From contig CALUPT010000001.1 of the NCBI GenBank assembly GCA_944322715.1, forward strand, positions 124,001-188,000: a stretch of 64,000 nt of DNA, read 5' to 3'. Made by a program: the position numbers and the translations under genes. Each line of letters opens with the position of its first letter. Position 1 is the stretch's first letter. This DNA comes from an uncultured Bacteroidales bacterium. GTDB taxonomy: Bacteria; Bacteroidota; Bacteroidia; Bacteroidales; UBA932. The notes below the pieces were generated by a model. That model was not told the origin of the DNA. It worked only from the letters and a program-made list of their open reading frames with translations, and ran no database searches. Below, in pieces: positions 17,319 to 25,514 of this stretch.

Positions 17319-19799
17319 ATGAAACACTTTTACACATTAACCTTAGGCGCATTGGCAATGATTCTTGCCTTTGCGGCTTGTAAGAAGGAGGAAGCTCCTG
17401 CCGGAGGCGATGAGCCTGCGATGGTGACCGCCTCCTGGACTGCAAGTTTCGAGGACTACCAGTCTGCAACAAAGGCCGCCTTGCAGGATGACCTTTCTGT
17501 AGAATGGGAAGACGGGGATGCGATTTCCGTGTTCTCGAACAGGACAAACTATCAGATTACGGCATCTTCTGCAGAAGGTGCAACGGCAACATTCTCGGGA
17601 GAAGTTGCACAGGCAGAGACCTATCTTGCCCTTTATCCTTATAATTCCGAGGCATCAAGCAGCGGAGACAATATCACTGCAATACTTCCGGAGACACAGG
17701 AGCTGGTGGCAGGAGGTGCTGATCCGGCTGCGATGCTTGCAGTTGCGAGGACACAGTCTTCAGAGATGACTTTCAAGAATATGGTTGCTCTTGTCGGCAT
17801 CAAATGTACAGGGGATGTCGAGTCGCTGGCCATAACTGCTTCAGGAGAAGATGACCGTCTGGCAGGAAGGGTGCGTTTCAATACCGGTACAGGCAGGGCG
17901 ACTGCAATATCGGGCAGCAACAGGATCGATCTGGATGGAAATCCGGAAGATGGGCAGACATACTATTTCGCCGTTATCCCGGGTGAGGTTACAGGCCTTA
18001 CTGTGGTTGCGATGAATGATGAAGGCAAAACCGCAGAAATATCTGTCGAGGAAAAGGCGGTGACGTATGGGAGCAATACGGTGACAGTCTATGACGTCGA
18101 CTTTGTCAATGACGCCGACTGGATTCTCCGTCCGCCGACAGGGCAGAGCTATGTCCTTGAGGGAGCGGATGCGGTGAACGAATTCTGTGAACTGCTCCCG
18201 AATCCTAAGGAGGAAGTCGTGGATCTGACAATCAAAGGGTCGGATGTGACGGATGAGATTATCTCCAAGATACAGCAGAGGGTCGGAGCAATCAGCGGAA
18301 ATGTGGTATGGGACAATGTCGGTGCCACCACCACTGCCGGATTCTTCGATGTGATCGACTGTCAGGGAGGCATAACCATCAGCAACTGTCAGGCTCTCGA
18401 GAATGCGGCCGGATTCGCTGCGTACGAGACTGTCGGAGGAGACCTCGTGATCGAGGACTGCCCGGCACTCGGGCAGGGATTCGGTGCCCTTGCAACAGTG
18501 GAAGGAAGCCTTGCCCTCAGGAATACGTCAGTCCGCATAGGAGAAGGGGCTTCGTTTACAGCCCTTGCTACGGTCGGAGGAGACCTGACTGTCGAGGACA
18601 ACACTGATATCACATCATTTGCAGGTGCCGCCCTTACAAGTGTAGGCGGAAGCATCAATATCACAGGCAACACTGCCCTGACCAGCCTTGCCGGGCTTGA
18701 CAAGCTCACTATGGTCGGCGGAGATGTCATCATTACGGACAACGGAGATATCCCTACCCTTTCGGATGAGACAGGCGTGGGATACTGCATCATCAGGGAA
18801 TACCTGAATATGAGCATTGTCAGCTCTACGGCCAGCGTAAGGCTCGGTTCATCTTCCGCTCCTCTTGACCTGTCCACGCTCCCATCATGCGATGGTACGC
18901 TCCCTGGAGAGGCACAGAGTTATACCATCACCAGCCAGGCCCAACTCGAGACATTCCTCAATGCAGGGATAACGGATGAGACCGTCAACAACCTCACCAT
19001 TACCGGAAGCGACATAACGGCCGAGACCATCAACCGTCTGGCCGAGAGGGTAGATGTAGTGGAAGGGACATTGACTCTGGAAGACCTTTCATGGGCACCG
19101 GATACTGGTACTGAAAGCTTCAGCACCGAGAAATTCCTTTCAGCAATGGTACATAACTACATCTTCGATGGAAGTATTGTACTCCGGAACATAACCGGTG
19201 CAATCAATCCTAACGGATTTACTGTTATCCATGAAATAAAGGGAGACCTTCTTATCGAGAACTGCCCTGGATTGCTGCTTAAAGACTGGCATGGATTTGA
19301 ACAGATACAGAAAATAGGAGGGGATTTCCATCTGATTGCATCAGGCAATTTCTTTGACGGTAACCAGTTCAAGTCTCTTCAGGAAGTCGGTGGTGATTTC
19401 ATTGTCAAAGATCTTTCGGATGGCCAGCTGTATTTCTTCAACGGAATGGAGCTCAATACTATAGGAGGTGACCTTGTACTTTCCAATATTCCGAATTTAT
19501 GGGGTATGAACGGGTTTGAAACACTTACTTATCTTGGAGGAGATGTAACTGTCACGGACTATGGCAAGATGCCAGTCAAGAGCGGTATCGTGGATGGTCA
19601 GGACTGTGTCGGACTCTGCGTAATCAGAGATCTTCAGAACAACGGTTTCCTCAGCTCCGATGCTGTCATAACCATCAGCAATGATGGCACCCCAGTGGAT
19701 TATGATACAATCCTTTCCTGCTCGGCTACATACGAGGGCGACAAGAGCGGTGATGGAGAGAAGTTCGATGATCCGGAAACCGTGGGAGGATGGAACTAA
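17319..19799 (+). CDS. Large surface lipoprotein: fimbrillin-like domain plus receptor L-type repeats (copy 1)
   Basis: Lipoprotein of 826 residues (lipobox LAFAACKKEE, a lysine/glutamate-rich tail fitting surface export). Residues about 35-255 resemble Mfa-like/fimbrillin domains: a TKAAL motif, VEWEDGDAISVFS, an ALYPYNSEAS strand and TYYFAVIPGEVTGLTV. After it come two large modules (about 270-530 and 540-815), each opening with an alpha-helical segment and then a parallel beta solenoid of receptor L/leucine-rich type, with recurrent VGGDLVIEDCP-, IGGDLVLSNIP- and LGGDVTVTDYG-like turns and a terminal C(V/I)IR(D/E)xxN cap. No enzymatic motif is visible. It probably acts as an adhesin or glycan-binding surface protein of the locus. 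It is 32 bp after the GH92-GH16 gene. Confidence 0.75.
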   Translation: MKHFYTLTLGALAMILAFAACKKEEAPAGGDEPAMVTASWTASFEDYQSATKAALQDDLSVEWEDGDAISVFSNRTNYQITASSAEGATATFSGEVAQAETYLALYPYNSEASSSGDNITAILPETQELVAGGADPAAMLAVARTQSSEMTFKNMVALVGIKCTGDVESLAITASGEDDRLAGRVRFNTGTGRATAISGSNRIDLDGNPEDGQTYYFAVIPGEVTGLTVVAMNDEGKTAEISVEEKAVTYGSNTVTVYDVDFVNDADWILRPPTGQSYVLEGADAVNEFCELLPNPKEEVVDLTIKGSDVTDEIISKIQQRVGAISGNVVWDNVGATTTAGFFDVIDCQGGITISNCQALENAAGFAAYETVGGDLVIEDCPALGQGFGALATVEGSLALRNTSVRIGEGASFTALATVGGDLTVEDNTDITSFAGAALTSVGGSINITGNTALTSLAGLDKLTMVGGDVIITDNGDIPTLSDETGVGYCIIREYLNMSIVSSTASVRLGSSSAPLDLSTLPSCDGTLPGEAQSYTITSQAQLETFLNAGITDETVNNLTITGSDITAETINRLAERVDVVEGTLTLEDLSWAPDTGTESFSTEKFLSAMVHNYIFDGSIVLRNITGAINPNGFTVIHEIKGDLLIENCPGLLLKDWHGFEQIQKIGGDFHLIASGNFFDGNQFKSLQEVGGDFIVKDLSDGQLYFFNGMELNTIGGDLVLSNIPNLWGMNGFETLTYLGGDVTVTDYGKMPVKSGIVDGQDCVGLCVIRDLQNNGFLSSDAVITISNDGTPVDYDTILSCSATYEGDKSGDGEKFDDPETVGGWN

Positions 19800-19817
19800 C
19801 AATATAGTCTGAATACA

Positions 19818-22367
19818 ATGAAAACAATGAACAAGACCATAATATGTGCGGCAGCCGCCATTGCTCTGGCGGGCTGCGCCAAGGAGATGGAGATGCCTGC
19901 GGACCAGGAGCTCAGGAAAATGAGCTTCACCGGTGTCGTGGATGACAACATCGGGACGAAGACGGCTCTTACATCTGACTACAATGTCATCTGGACATCC
20001 GGGGACCAGATATCGGTATTCGCGAACGGGAACAACAGCCAGTTCACGGCTTCCAATATCAGGGCATCTGAAAGCGGACTTGAAGATGGAGTGGCTACTT
20101 TCGAAGGAATGGCCACAGCCGCTGATGTCTACTACGGAGTGTATCCGTACAATGAAAGTGCGACAATATCAGAGACTATAGTATCAACTGTCCTTCCTAC
20201 AGACCAGACAGCAGTTGCAGGTTCGTTTGCAGTTGGCTCCAACATATCGGTTGCCAAGGCTGCCGAGGAAGATGTACTCCAGTTCCGCAATGCCGGTGCG
20301 ATTGTAGGTCTGACGGTCAACGGAGAGGGCATATCTGCGATCCGGCTCCAGTCTGCAGACGGGACGGCTGCGATGTCCGGAGCTGTCACTGTGGATGTAA
20401 GCGGCGACACTCCTGTAATGGCTCTGGCATCCGGGGCAGTGAATCATGTCCGTCTCGTGGCAGAACAGCCGTCAGATGACAATCCGGATGCGACAGGTAC
20501 CCTTACTTCCGGGTCAACCTACTATTTCGTAGTCGCTCCGGGCGAGTACAGCGGACTCCAGCTTGTGTTCGAGAATGCCGGTTTGGATGCGACATACACC
20601 ACGTCCACTGCAGAAGTCGTTACAGTAGAACGCAACGGCAACAAGAACCTCGGCTCGTTCACTGTCGGAGAGGAAGACTGGATTGTCAATACATACGCAG
20701 ACTATGAGCTGAACGGCAAGGCAAAAGTGGATGAGTTCATTGCCACCGTCCCTGAAGGAGAGAAACTCGAGCTCCGCAACCTTACTGTGACAGGGCACGA
20801 TGTGACAACGGAAGTGCTTGGCAATCTTGCTCAGAAAGTCAGTGCAGTCCGCGGAACATTGATTCTGGATGGCATCGGGACAGAAAATACCGGTGAATGG
20901 TTCGATACCAATGTATTCTTCTCACACGTTGATTGTCAGGGAGATATAATTTTCCGCAATATGCAGAATATTGTAAACCCTAACGGATTTACTGCATATA
21001 CTTCAATTGGAGGTGACTTCATCATCGAGAACTGTCCGAACTTTGTGTTGAATTGGACAACGGATCTTATAAATATTACAGAAATAGCAGGGGATCTTAT
21101 TTTAAGCAATGTTAAAAATGTGTGCGGTCCGACTTTCAGCGGTTTGCGGAAAGTTGGCGGTAATGTGCAGTTGTCTGAAATAGCGAACCTGCGTTCTCTG
21201 GCGGATAGGGATGTCGATGATAAAGGCTATCCTGTTATGCAGCTGGAACAGATAGGCGGAGACCTTATTATCCAGGATAATCCTAATTTGAACAGTCTTG
21301 ATGGTTTCGAGAGTCTGATTCATATCGGGGGCAATGTAATAATAAGTGGGAATAGTGAAGATCTTCCTGAAGCATCCGGGCCTGTCGGCGAGCATGACTG
21401 CATCGGTCTCTGCCTGATCAAGGATCTCCTCAATATGGGAGTCATCAGCGCGGATGCGACCATCACTCTCACCACCGGAGAGGATGACCACACTGTCGAT
21501 ATTGAAACCCTCCAGTCCTGCAACCCTGACAGGACAAGCCAGAGCTATGTGATTAATGGCGAGGCTGCCCTTATAGCATTTGTTGATGGAGCGGGAGATG
21601 AGAAAGAGACAGTCTATGATTTGACGATTACCGGAACAGATTTCACAGAAGGGACATTGAGAAATATCGAGGAGAGGGTCGCTGCTATCGAAGGGACTTT
21701 GACATTTACTGACTTGAATACAGCCGGCGGCGTATGGTTCAGTACAGATCAATGCCTTGAAAATATTGATTTGAAAGGAAGTATAGTATTCCGAAATATT
21801 GCTTGTCCTATAAATCCAAACGGGATGAAGATGTGGACAACTATACCGGGAGATATCATTATCGAAAATTGTCCTGAATTCCCTACAGGAGAAGGGTGGA
21901 GACCTTTTGAAAGCGTTACGGAAGTAGGCGGAGATGTTATTGTAACAGGTCCGGTCAAACGTTTCGGAGCAGATTTCCTGGCAAATGTAAAGAAAATCGG
22001 AGGAGATTTTCATATTGAAGGGATTAATGAAAGTTTCTGGGAATATAAGAGTGAGACTTTGACTGAAATCGGAGGAGATCTTGTAATTAAGGATTGTGCA
22101 GTGTTCTGTAATGGAGGAGCAGCATTCTATGGATTCAGTCATCTGACCCGTCTTGGCGGGGATGTGATTATTGACATTCCTACTTATTCATTGCCGAAAA
22201 ATGACTATTCCCCGAGTCTTGTCGGTATCTGTATCTTCAATTACTACAAGCAGAACGGAATAATGTCTCCGGATGCTACAATCAGTATTATCGATGGCAG
22301 CAGTAATGGAGAGCCGATTGATATGTCGACTGTAGGCTCCTGCGGCGGTCCGTTCCCGGAGCAGTAG
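19818..22367 (+). CDS. Large surface lipoprotein: fimbrillin-like domain plus receptor L-type repeats (copy 2)
   Basis: Paralogue of the previous gene, 849 residues, lipobox ALAGCAKEME. The same layout is seen: a fimbrillin-like part (GTKTALTSDYNVIWTSGDQISVFANG; VYYGVYPYNESAT; TYYFVVAPGEYSGLQLV) and two L-type solenoid modules with repeated IGGDFIIENCP, VGGDVIVTG and LGGDVIIDIP turns, each ending in a CIGLCLI- or GICIFNYYKQNGI-like cap. By eye the second half (about 20.9-22.3 kb) is more AT-rich than the first half and than copy 1, which suggests mosaic origin by recombination. The function is unknown; substrate capture or adhesion is the likely role. It starts 18 bp after copy 1 and is followed after 21 bp by the DUF1573 gene. 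Confidence 0.72.
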   Translation: MKTMNKTIICAAAAIALAGCAKEMEMPADQELRKMSFTGVVDDNIGTKTALTSDYNVIWTSGDQISVFANGNNSQFTASNIRASESGLEDGVATFEGMATAADVYYGVYPYNESATISETIVSTVLPTDQTAVAGSFAVGSNISVAKAAEEDVLQFRNAGAIVGLTVNGEGISAIRLQSADGTAAMSGAVTVDVSGDTPVMALASGAVNHVRLVAEQPSDDNPDATGTLTSGSTYYFVVAPGEYSGLQLVFENAGLDATYTTSTAEVVTVERNGNKNLGSFTVGEEDWIVNTYADYELNGKAKVDEFIATVPEGEKLELRNLTVTGHDVTTEVLGNLAQKVSAVRGTLILDGIGTENTGEWFDTNVFFSHVDCQGDIIFRNMQNIVNPNGFTAYTSIGGDFIIENCPNFVLNWTTDLINITEIAGDLILSNVKNVCGPTFSGLRKVGGNVQLSEIANLRSLADRDVDDKGYPVMQLEQIGGDLIIQDNPNLNSLDGFESLIHIGGNVIISGNSEDLPEASGPVGEHDCIGLCLIKDLLNMGVISADATITLTTGEDDHTVDIETLQSCNPDRTSQSYVINGEAALIAFVDGAGDEKETVYDLTITGTDFTEGTLRNIEERVAAIEGTLTFTDLNTAGGVWFSTDQCLENIDLKGSIVFRNIACPINPNGMKMWTTIPGDIIIENCPEFPTGEGWRPFESVTEVGGDVIVTGPVKRFGADFLANVKKIGGDFHIEGINESFWEYKSETLTEIGGDLVIKDCAVFCNGGAAFYGFSHLTRLGGDVIIDIPTYSLPKNDYSPSLVGICIFNYYKQNGIMSPDATISIIDGSSNGEPIDMSTVGSCGGPFPEQ

Positions 22368-22388
22368 TCAGTCAATGGCGGATTTTCT

Positions 22389-23522
22389 ATGCGTGAAATA
22401 TTTTCACTAGTATTTATGATCTTTTTCCTGTCCTCCCTTTCCTGTGGAGGGCAGGAAAAAGTTTCTTGTTTGGATTTCCCTGACGGACTTTCCTGGGATT
22501 TCGGGAGGGCGAGGGAAGAGGGCGATGAGCTTGTCCACTCATACAGGTTCACCAACGCAAGCAGGGACACTGTTACCATTGTCAATATCAATGTGTTCTG
22601 TAAATGCACGCGCGCTGCGGCTTCCGCAAGGACTTTCCTGCCAGGGGAGTCAGGTGAGATAAGGGTCGGGTTCAGTCCGTACGGCTATCCCGGGAAGATA
22701 TCCAAGAGCATCAGGGTCACGACAGAGCCGAAATCGGATTTCCTGTTGACATTCACTGCGGATATCATTCCCCGCCAGAAGCCTGTGGAGGAGGAGTATC
22801 CGATCCTGCTCCCATGCGGACTGCGGTTTGACCGGACCTCATTCAACTTCGCATGGATGACGGCCGGGCAGTCCAAGAGCATGACACTGAAGTGTACGAA
22901 CACATCTTCTGTCCCCCGTTCCATGGAAGTAGCGGACAGGCGTGGAAGCGGGCTTCTGGATATATGGTGTCCGGGAGTCGTCCGTCCCGGGGAAAAGGCG
23001 GAGCTTGTCCTCACGTACAGGCCGGATTCCACGCTCTCGGATGTCGGGTTCCAGAGGGACACTTTCTCCCTTGCGGTGGCCGGTCAGTTCGAGTCCATCC
23101 CGGTAGATGCCCGGGTGGCCGTGACCGAGGTATTCCCCAAGCAGGCCAAGGGTGCTCCCGCCCCGGGATTGGGCATAAACAATTCCTATCTCAATCTGCA
23201 TGATGTCCCGGCAGACTCTCCTGACAGGACCGTTCCGTACACCGTGAGAAATATCGGCAAGGCTCCTCTGACGATAAGGGCTGTGGATTGTCCCGATGGC
23301 ATTTCCTGCTCTTTGAGACCGGGGACGGTGGTGGAGCCGGGACGTACCGTGCAATTTGTCCTTACCGTCCGTTTTTCGGCTTTTCCTGAGGGTAAATTCT
23401 TCGAGACAGTCCGTGTGCTTTCCAATGATCCTGCCCGTCCGGTCAAGTCGCTTCTTCTTGCGGCCAGGATTGTCAGTCCATCGCCTGCGTCTGACACATC
23501 TTCTCACTCTTCGGCCCCCTGA
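22389..23522 (+). CDS. DUF1573 (ASH/HYDIN-like Ig) lipoprotein
   Basis: Lipoprotein of 377 residues (lipobox SLSCGGQEK, about Cys19). It holds about three Ig-like ASH/DUF1573 repeats, each with the typical pattern of a short core followed by F-F/Y-NTS..-C-C-type strands: SYRFTNASRDTVTIVNINVFCKCTR at the first, LKCTNTSSVPRSMEV in the second, and YTVRNIGKAPLTIRAVDC in the third. DUF1573 proteins are common surface or periplasmic Bacteroidetes proteins of unknown exact role. It is the last gene before a strong terminator and probably closes the PUL transcript. No catalytic motif is visible. Confidence 0.8.
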   Translation: MREIFSLVFMIFFLSSLSCGGQEKVSCLDFPDGLSWDFGRAREEGDELVHSYRFTNASRDTVTIVNINVFCKCTRAAASARTFLPGESGEIRVGFSPYGYPGKISKSIRVTTEPKSDFLLTFTADIIPRQKPVEEEYPILLPCGLRFDRTSFNFAWMTAGQSKSMTLKCTNTSSVPRSMEVADRRGSGLLDIWCPGVVRPGEKAELVLTYRPDSTLSDVGFQRDTFSLAVAGQFESIPVDARVAVTEVFPKQAKGAPAPGLGINNSYLNLHDVPADSPDRTVPYTVRNIGKAPLTIRAVDCPDGISCSLRPGTVVEPGRTVQFVLTVRFSAFPEGKFFETVRVLSNDPARPVKSLLLAARIVSPSPASDTSSHSSAP

Positions 23523-23644
23523 CGCATCTTTTTTAAGATCCGTTTCTGCTTTTGAAATCTCGTCAAATATCAAAAAACATATCCTCAAAAGAGAAATTTT
23601 ACCAAAAAACGGAAAAATCATACCCGAAAACGTAAAAACCTGCT

Positions 23645-23675
23645 CCCGGGGTCTTGACAGAGACTCCGGGTTTTT
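23645..23675 (+). terminator. Rho-independent terminator after the PUL
   Basis: Perfect inverted repeat with one G-T pair, CCCGGGGTCT (23645-23654) against AGACTCCGGG (23661-23670), six-base loop, then five T. It lies 120 bp after the DUF1573 stop. The rest of the 23523-23807 spacer shows no convincing ORF. Confidence 0.85.
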
Positions 23676-23807
23676 CTTGTTTTGTACCCGGATACCGGAG
23701 CACGGCCTGCAGCGACGGCAGACGTCCCCTCCACAGGATGGGGCCCTCCGGCGGCCGGCACAGAAGATCTTGACATTTAATGTATAATTTGTTAAACTTG
23801 CAGACAG

Positions 23808-24893
23808 ATGGGAAAGCGGAGCGATGAGATGCCTGTCCCGGCTCGGGACGGAGGGACAGCCGGAAACGGAGAGGACAGGATTGCGCAGATGGGTGAGGAT
23901 GCGGCAATGACGGACGGTGCGGCCCAGGACAGGGATGGAGAGAACGGAGAGGCGGCCATAGACCGTACGGTGGTGATAGGAGGGAAGAGGGTTAGGTACA
24001 TCGACCCGCTCTCCGACTGGGGGTTCAAGACACTCTTCGGCAGCGAGTCCAACAAGGAGTTCCTCATCGCCCTCCTGCAGGCCCTCTTCCCCCGGAAGAG
24101 GATCACGGACATATCCTACCTCCGGAACGAGAACCAGGGGCTCTCCGGGAGCGACAGGAAGTCCGTATTCGATGTCGTCTGCATGACCCGGGAGAGGGAG
24201 AGGTTCGTGGTGGAGGTGCAGAAGAAGGACCAGGAACACTTCCGCGACAGGGCCCTGTACTACTCCACCTTCCCTATCCGGGAGCAGGGCAGGAGAGGGG
24301 ACTGGGACTACGCGCTGACTCCGGTGTACATGGTCGGGATTCTCAACTTCGGGATGGAGCACAGGTACCCTGCGGAGGAGGAGGACAGGTGGAGGGACAG
24401 GTGGATACACAGGTACGAGCTGAGGGAGTGCGAGACCGGGGAGCTGATGACGGAGAACCTCAGGTTCGTCTTCCTCGAGGTGGGGACCTTCGACAAGGGG
24501 GCCGGCGAACTGGAGACGTACATGGACCGGTGGATGTACACGCTGAAGAACATGCCGGGGCTCTACTGCATGCCGTCCGAACTGGAGGAGAGTGTCTTCG
24601 GGAGGATCTTCAGGGCGGCGGAGATAGCGGCGTACGACAGGGAACGGATAAACCAATACGAACGAGATATGATGACCGAGAACGACTACAGGAACACCAT
24701 CGCATTCGCCAGGAAGAAAGCCATTGCGGAAGGTCTGGCGGAGGGTGAGGCCAGAGGCCTGGCGAAAGGTGAGGCAAAAGGCAAGGCGGCAGAAAGGATT
24801 CTTATAGCAAAGGCATTGAAAGGACAGGGAGTGGCGATAGAGACAATCGCTGCCGCGACCGGACTGTCTGCACAGGAGATTGCAAGACTCTGA
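23808..24893 (+). CDS. Rpn-family PD-(D/E)XK nuclease / putative transposase
   Basis: Cytoplasmic protein of 361 residues of the PDDEXK_2 / Rpn (recombination-promoting nuclease) group, often annotated as transposase. After a low-complexity acidic N-terminus (about 1-55), the domain opens with YIDPLSDWGFKTLFGSESNKEFL, the family signature, and carries the nuclease core FDVVCMTRERERFVVEVQKKDQ (Asp, then ExQ/K). It ends with a charged region rich in GEAxGxAKGEAKGKA and a small helical motif IAAATGLSAQEIARL typical of the family tail. Codon use is unusually rich in AGG and CTC compared with neighbours, suggesting independent acquisition. No terminal inverted repeats or target duplications were found, so it is not shown to be part of a mobile element. 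Confidence 0.85.
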   Translation: MGKRSDEMPVPARDGGTAGNGEDRIAQMGEDAAMTDGAAQDRDGENGEAAIDRTVVIGGKRVRYIDPLSDWGFKTLFGSESNKEFLIALLQALFPRKRITDISYLRNENQGLSGSDRKSVFDVVCMTRERERFVVEVQKKDQEHFRDRALYYSTFPIREQGRRGDWDYALTPVYMVGILNFGMEHRYPAEEEDRWRDRWIHRYELRECETGELMTENLRFVFLEVGTFDKGAGELETYMDRWMYTLKNMPGLYCMPSELEESVFGRIFRAAEIAAYDRERINQYERDMMTENDYRNTIAFARKKAIAEGLAEGEARGLAKGEAKGKAAERILIAKALKGQGVAIETIAAATGLSAQEIARL

Positions 24894-24997
24894 CTTTTGA
24901 AGAAAGACAGGCCTGCTGACAAGGTATTTTTATAAATTGTATCTGGCGGCGCAATTCTGCCAGGACGGACGCCTGCCTGGACGGATGCAGACACCTA

Positions 24998-25029
24998 TTG
25001 AAAACTATTCGGAAATTTCATTACCTTTG
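24998..25029 (+). promoter_or_regulatory. Predicted Bacteroidetes-type promoter of the kelch-SARP regulator
   Basis: A TTG at 24998-25000 and a perfect TAnnTTTG match TACCTTTG at 25022-25029 with 21 bp between them. Transcription would start near 25036, about 20 bp before the ATG at 25056. Confidence 0.6.
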
Positions 25030-25055
25030 CCATACTTTCAGGCGCTGTTGAAGTA

Positions 25056-25514
25056 ATGTCAGTAATAGGAAGACTGTTCATTTCTTTGCTCCTGTCGGCA
25101 AGTGCATTGTCTGCCCATGCAACAGCCGACAGCCGCATTTCCTATGGGCTTTACTTCAAATCCCACTCTTTCATTCCTGAAGACAGGACTTCCCTTTGCC
25201 TGAATGAGGATGGAAGATTCTCTTTCCGCGACCGGCTGTCCATAGAATTCGACATAAGTTTCAGAGAAGAAGACCTCAGTTACGGTTATGTGTTCAGGAT
25301 TGTTTCCGGGGATTCCTCTGTTGACATGATCTCGAACATCAGGGCTGACAGGATCAGCATTGTATGTATTGATGACCGGCATTCTGTCGGGGATATCGAT
25401 TTTGATGACGAAATACAGTTGGAGGAGAATCGGTGGTATCATGTACGCTTTTCTGCGTCAAAGACTTTTGTCGCAAAAGGCGAACTCAGGGGGGGGGATA
25501 AACTGCAGTATTGA
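25056..25514 (+). CDS. LamG-like N-terminal part of a frameshifted transmembrane kelch/SARP regulator
   Basis: This ORF of 152 residues encodes a signal peptide (VIGRLFISLLLSASALSAHA) and the first strands of a concanavalin A/LamG-type beta-sandwich (SYGLYFKSHSFIPEDRTSL, SFRDRLSIEFDISF, ENRWYHVRFSAS). The domain breaks off in the middle at a run of nine G (25489-25497), after which the frame yields only DKLQY and a stop. Removing one G continues the fold smoothly into the next frame (GELRGG then INCSIDGVSRNIPI), where the remaining strands and the closing VKDIKVYDG strand are found. It is therefore the N-terminal half of the gene ending at 27675. As read it would give a short secreted fragment. 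Confidence 0.8.
   Translation: MSVIGRLFISLLLSASALSAHATADSRISYGLYFKSHSFIPEDRTSLCLNEDGRFSFRDRLSIEFDISFREEDLSYGYVFRIVSGDSSVDMISNIRADRISIVCIDDRHSVGDIDFDDEIQLEENRWYHVRFSASKTFVAKGELRGGDKLQY

Noticed and set aside
22839..24656. 605-residue ORF on the minus strand
   Set aside because: It is antisense to the DUF1573 and Rpn-like genes in a GC-rich stretch, has a Pro/Val/Arg-biased composition and no recognisable domain, and crosses a strong plus-strand terminator.
23808..24893. Complete insertion sequence around the transposase-annotated Rpn gene
   Set aside because: No terminal inverted repeats or target-site duplication could be found on either side by eye.
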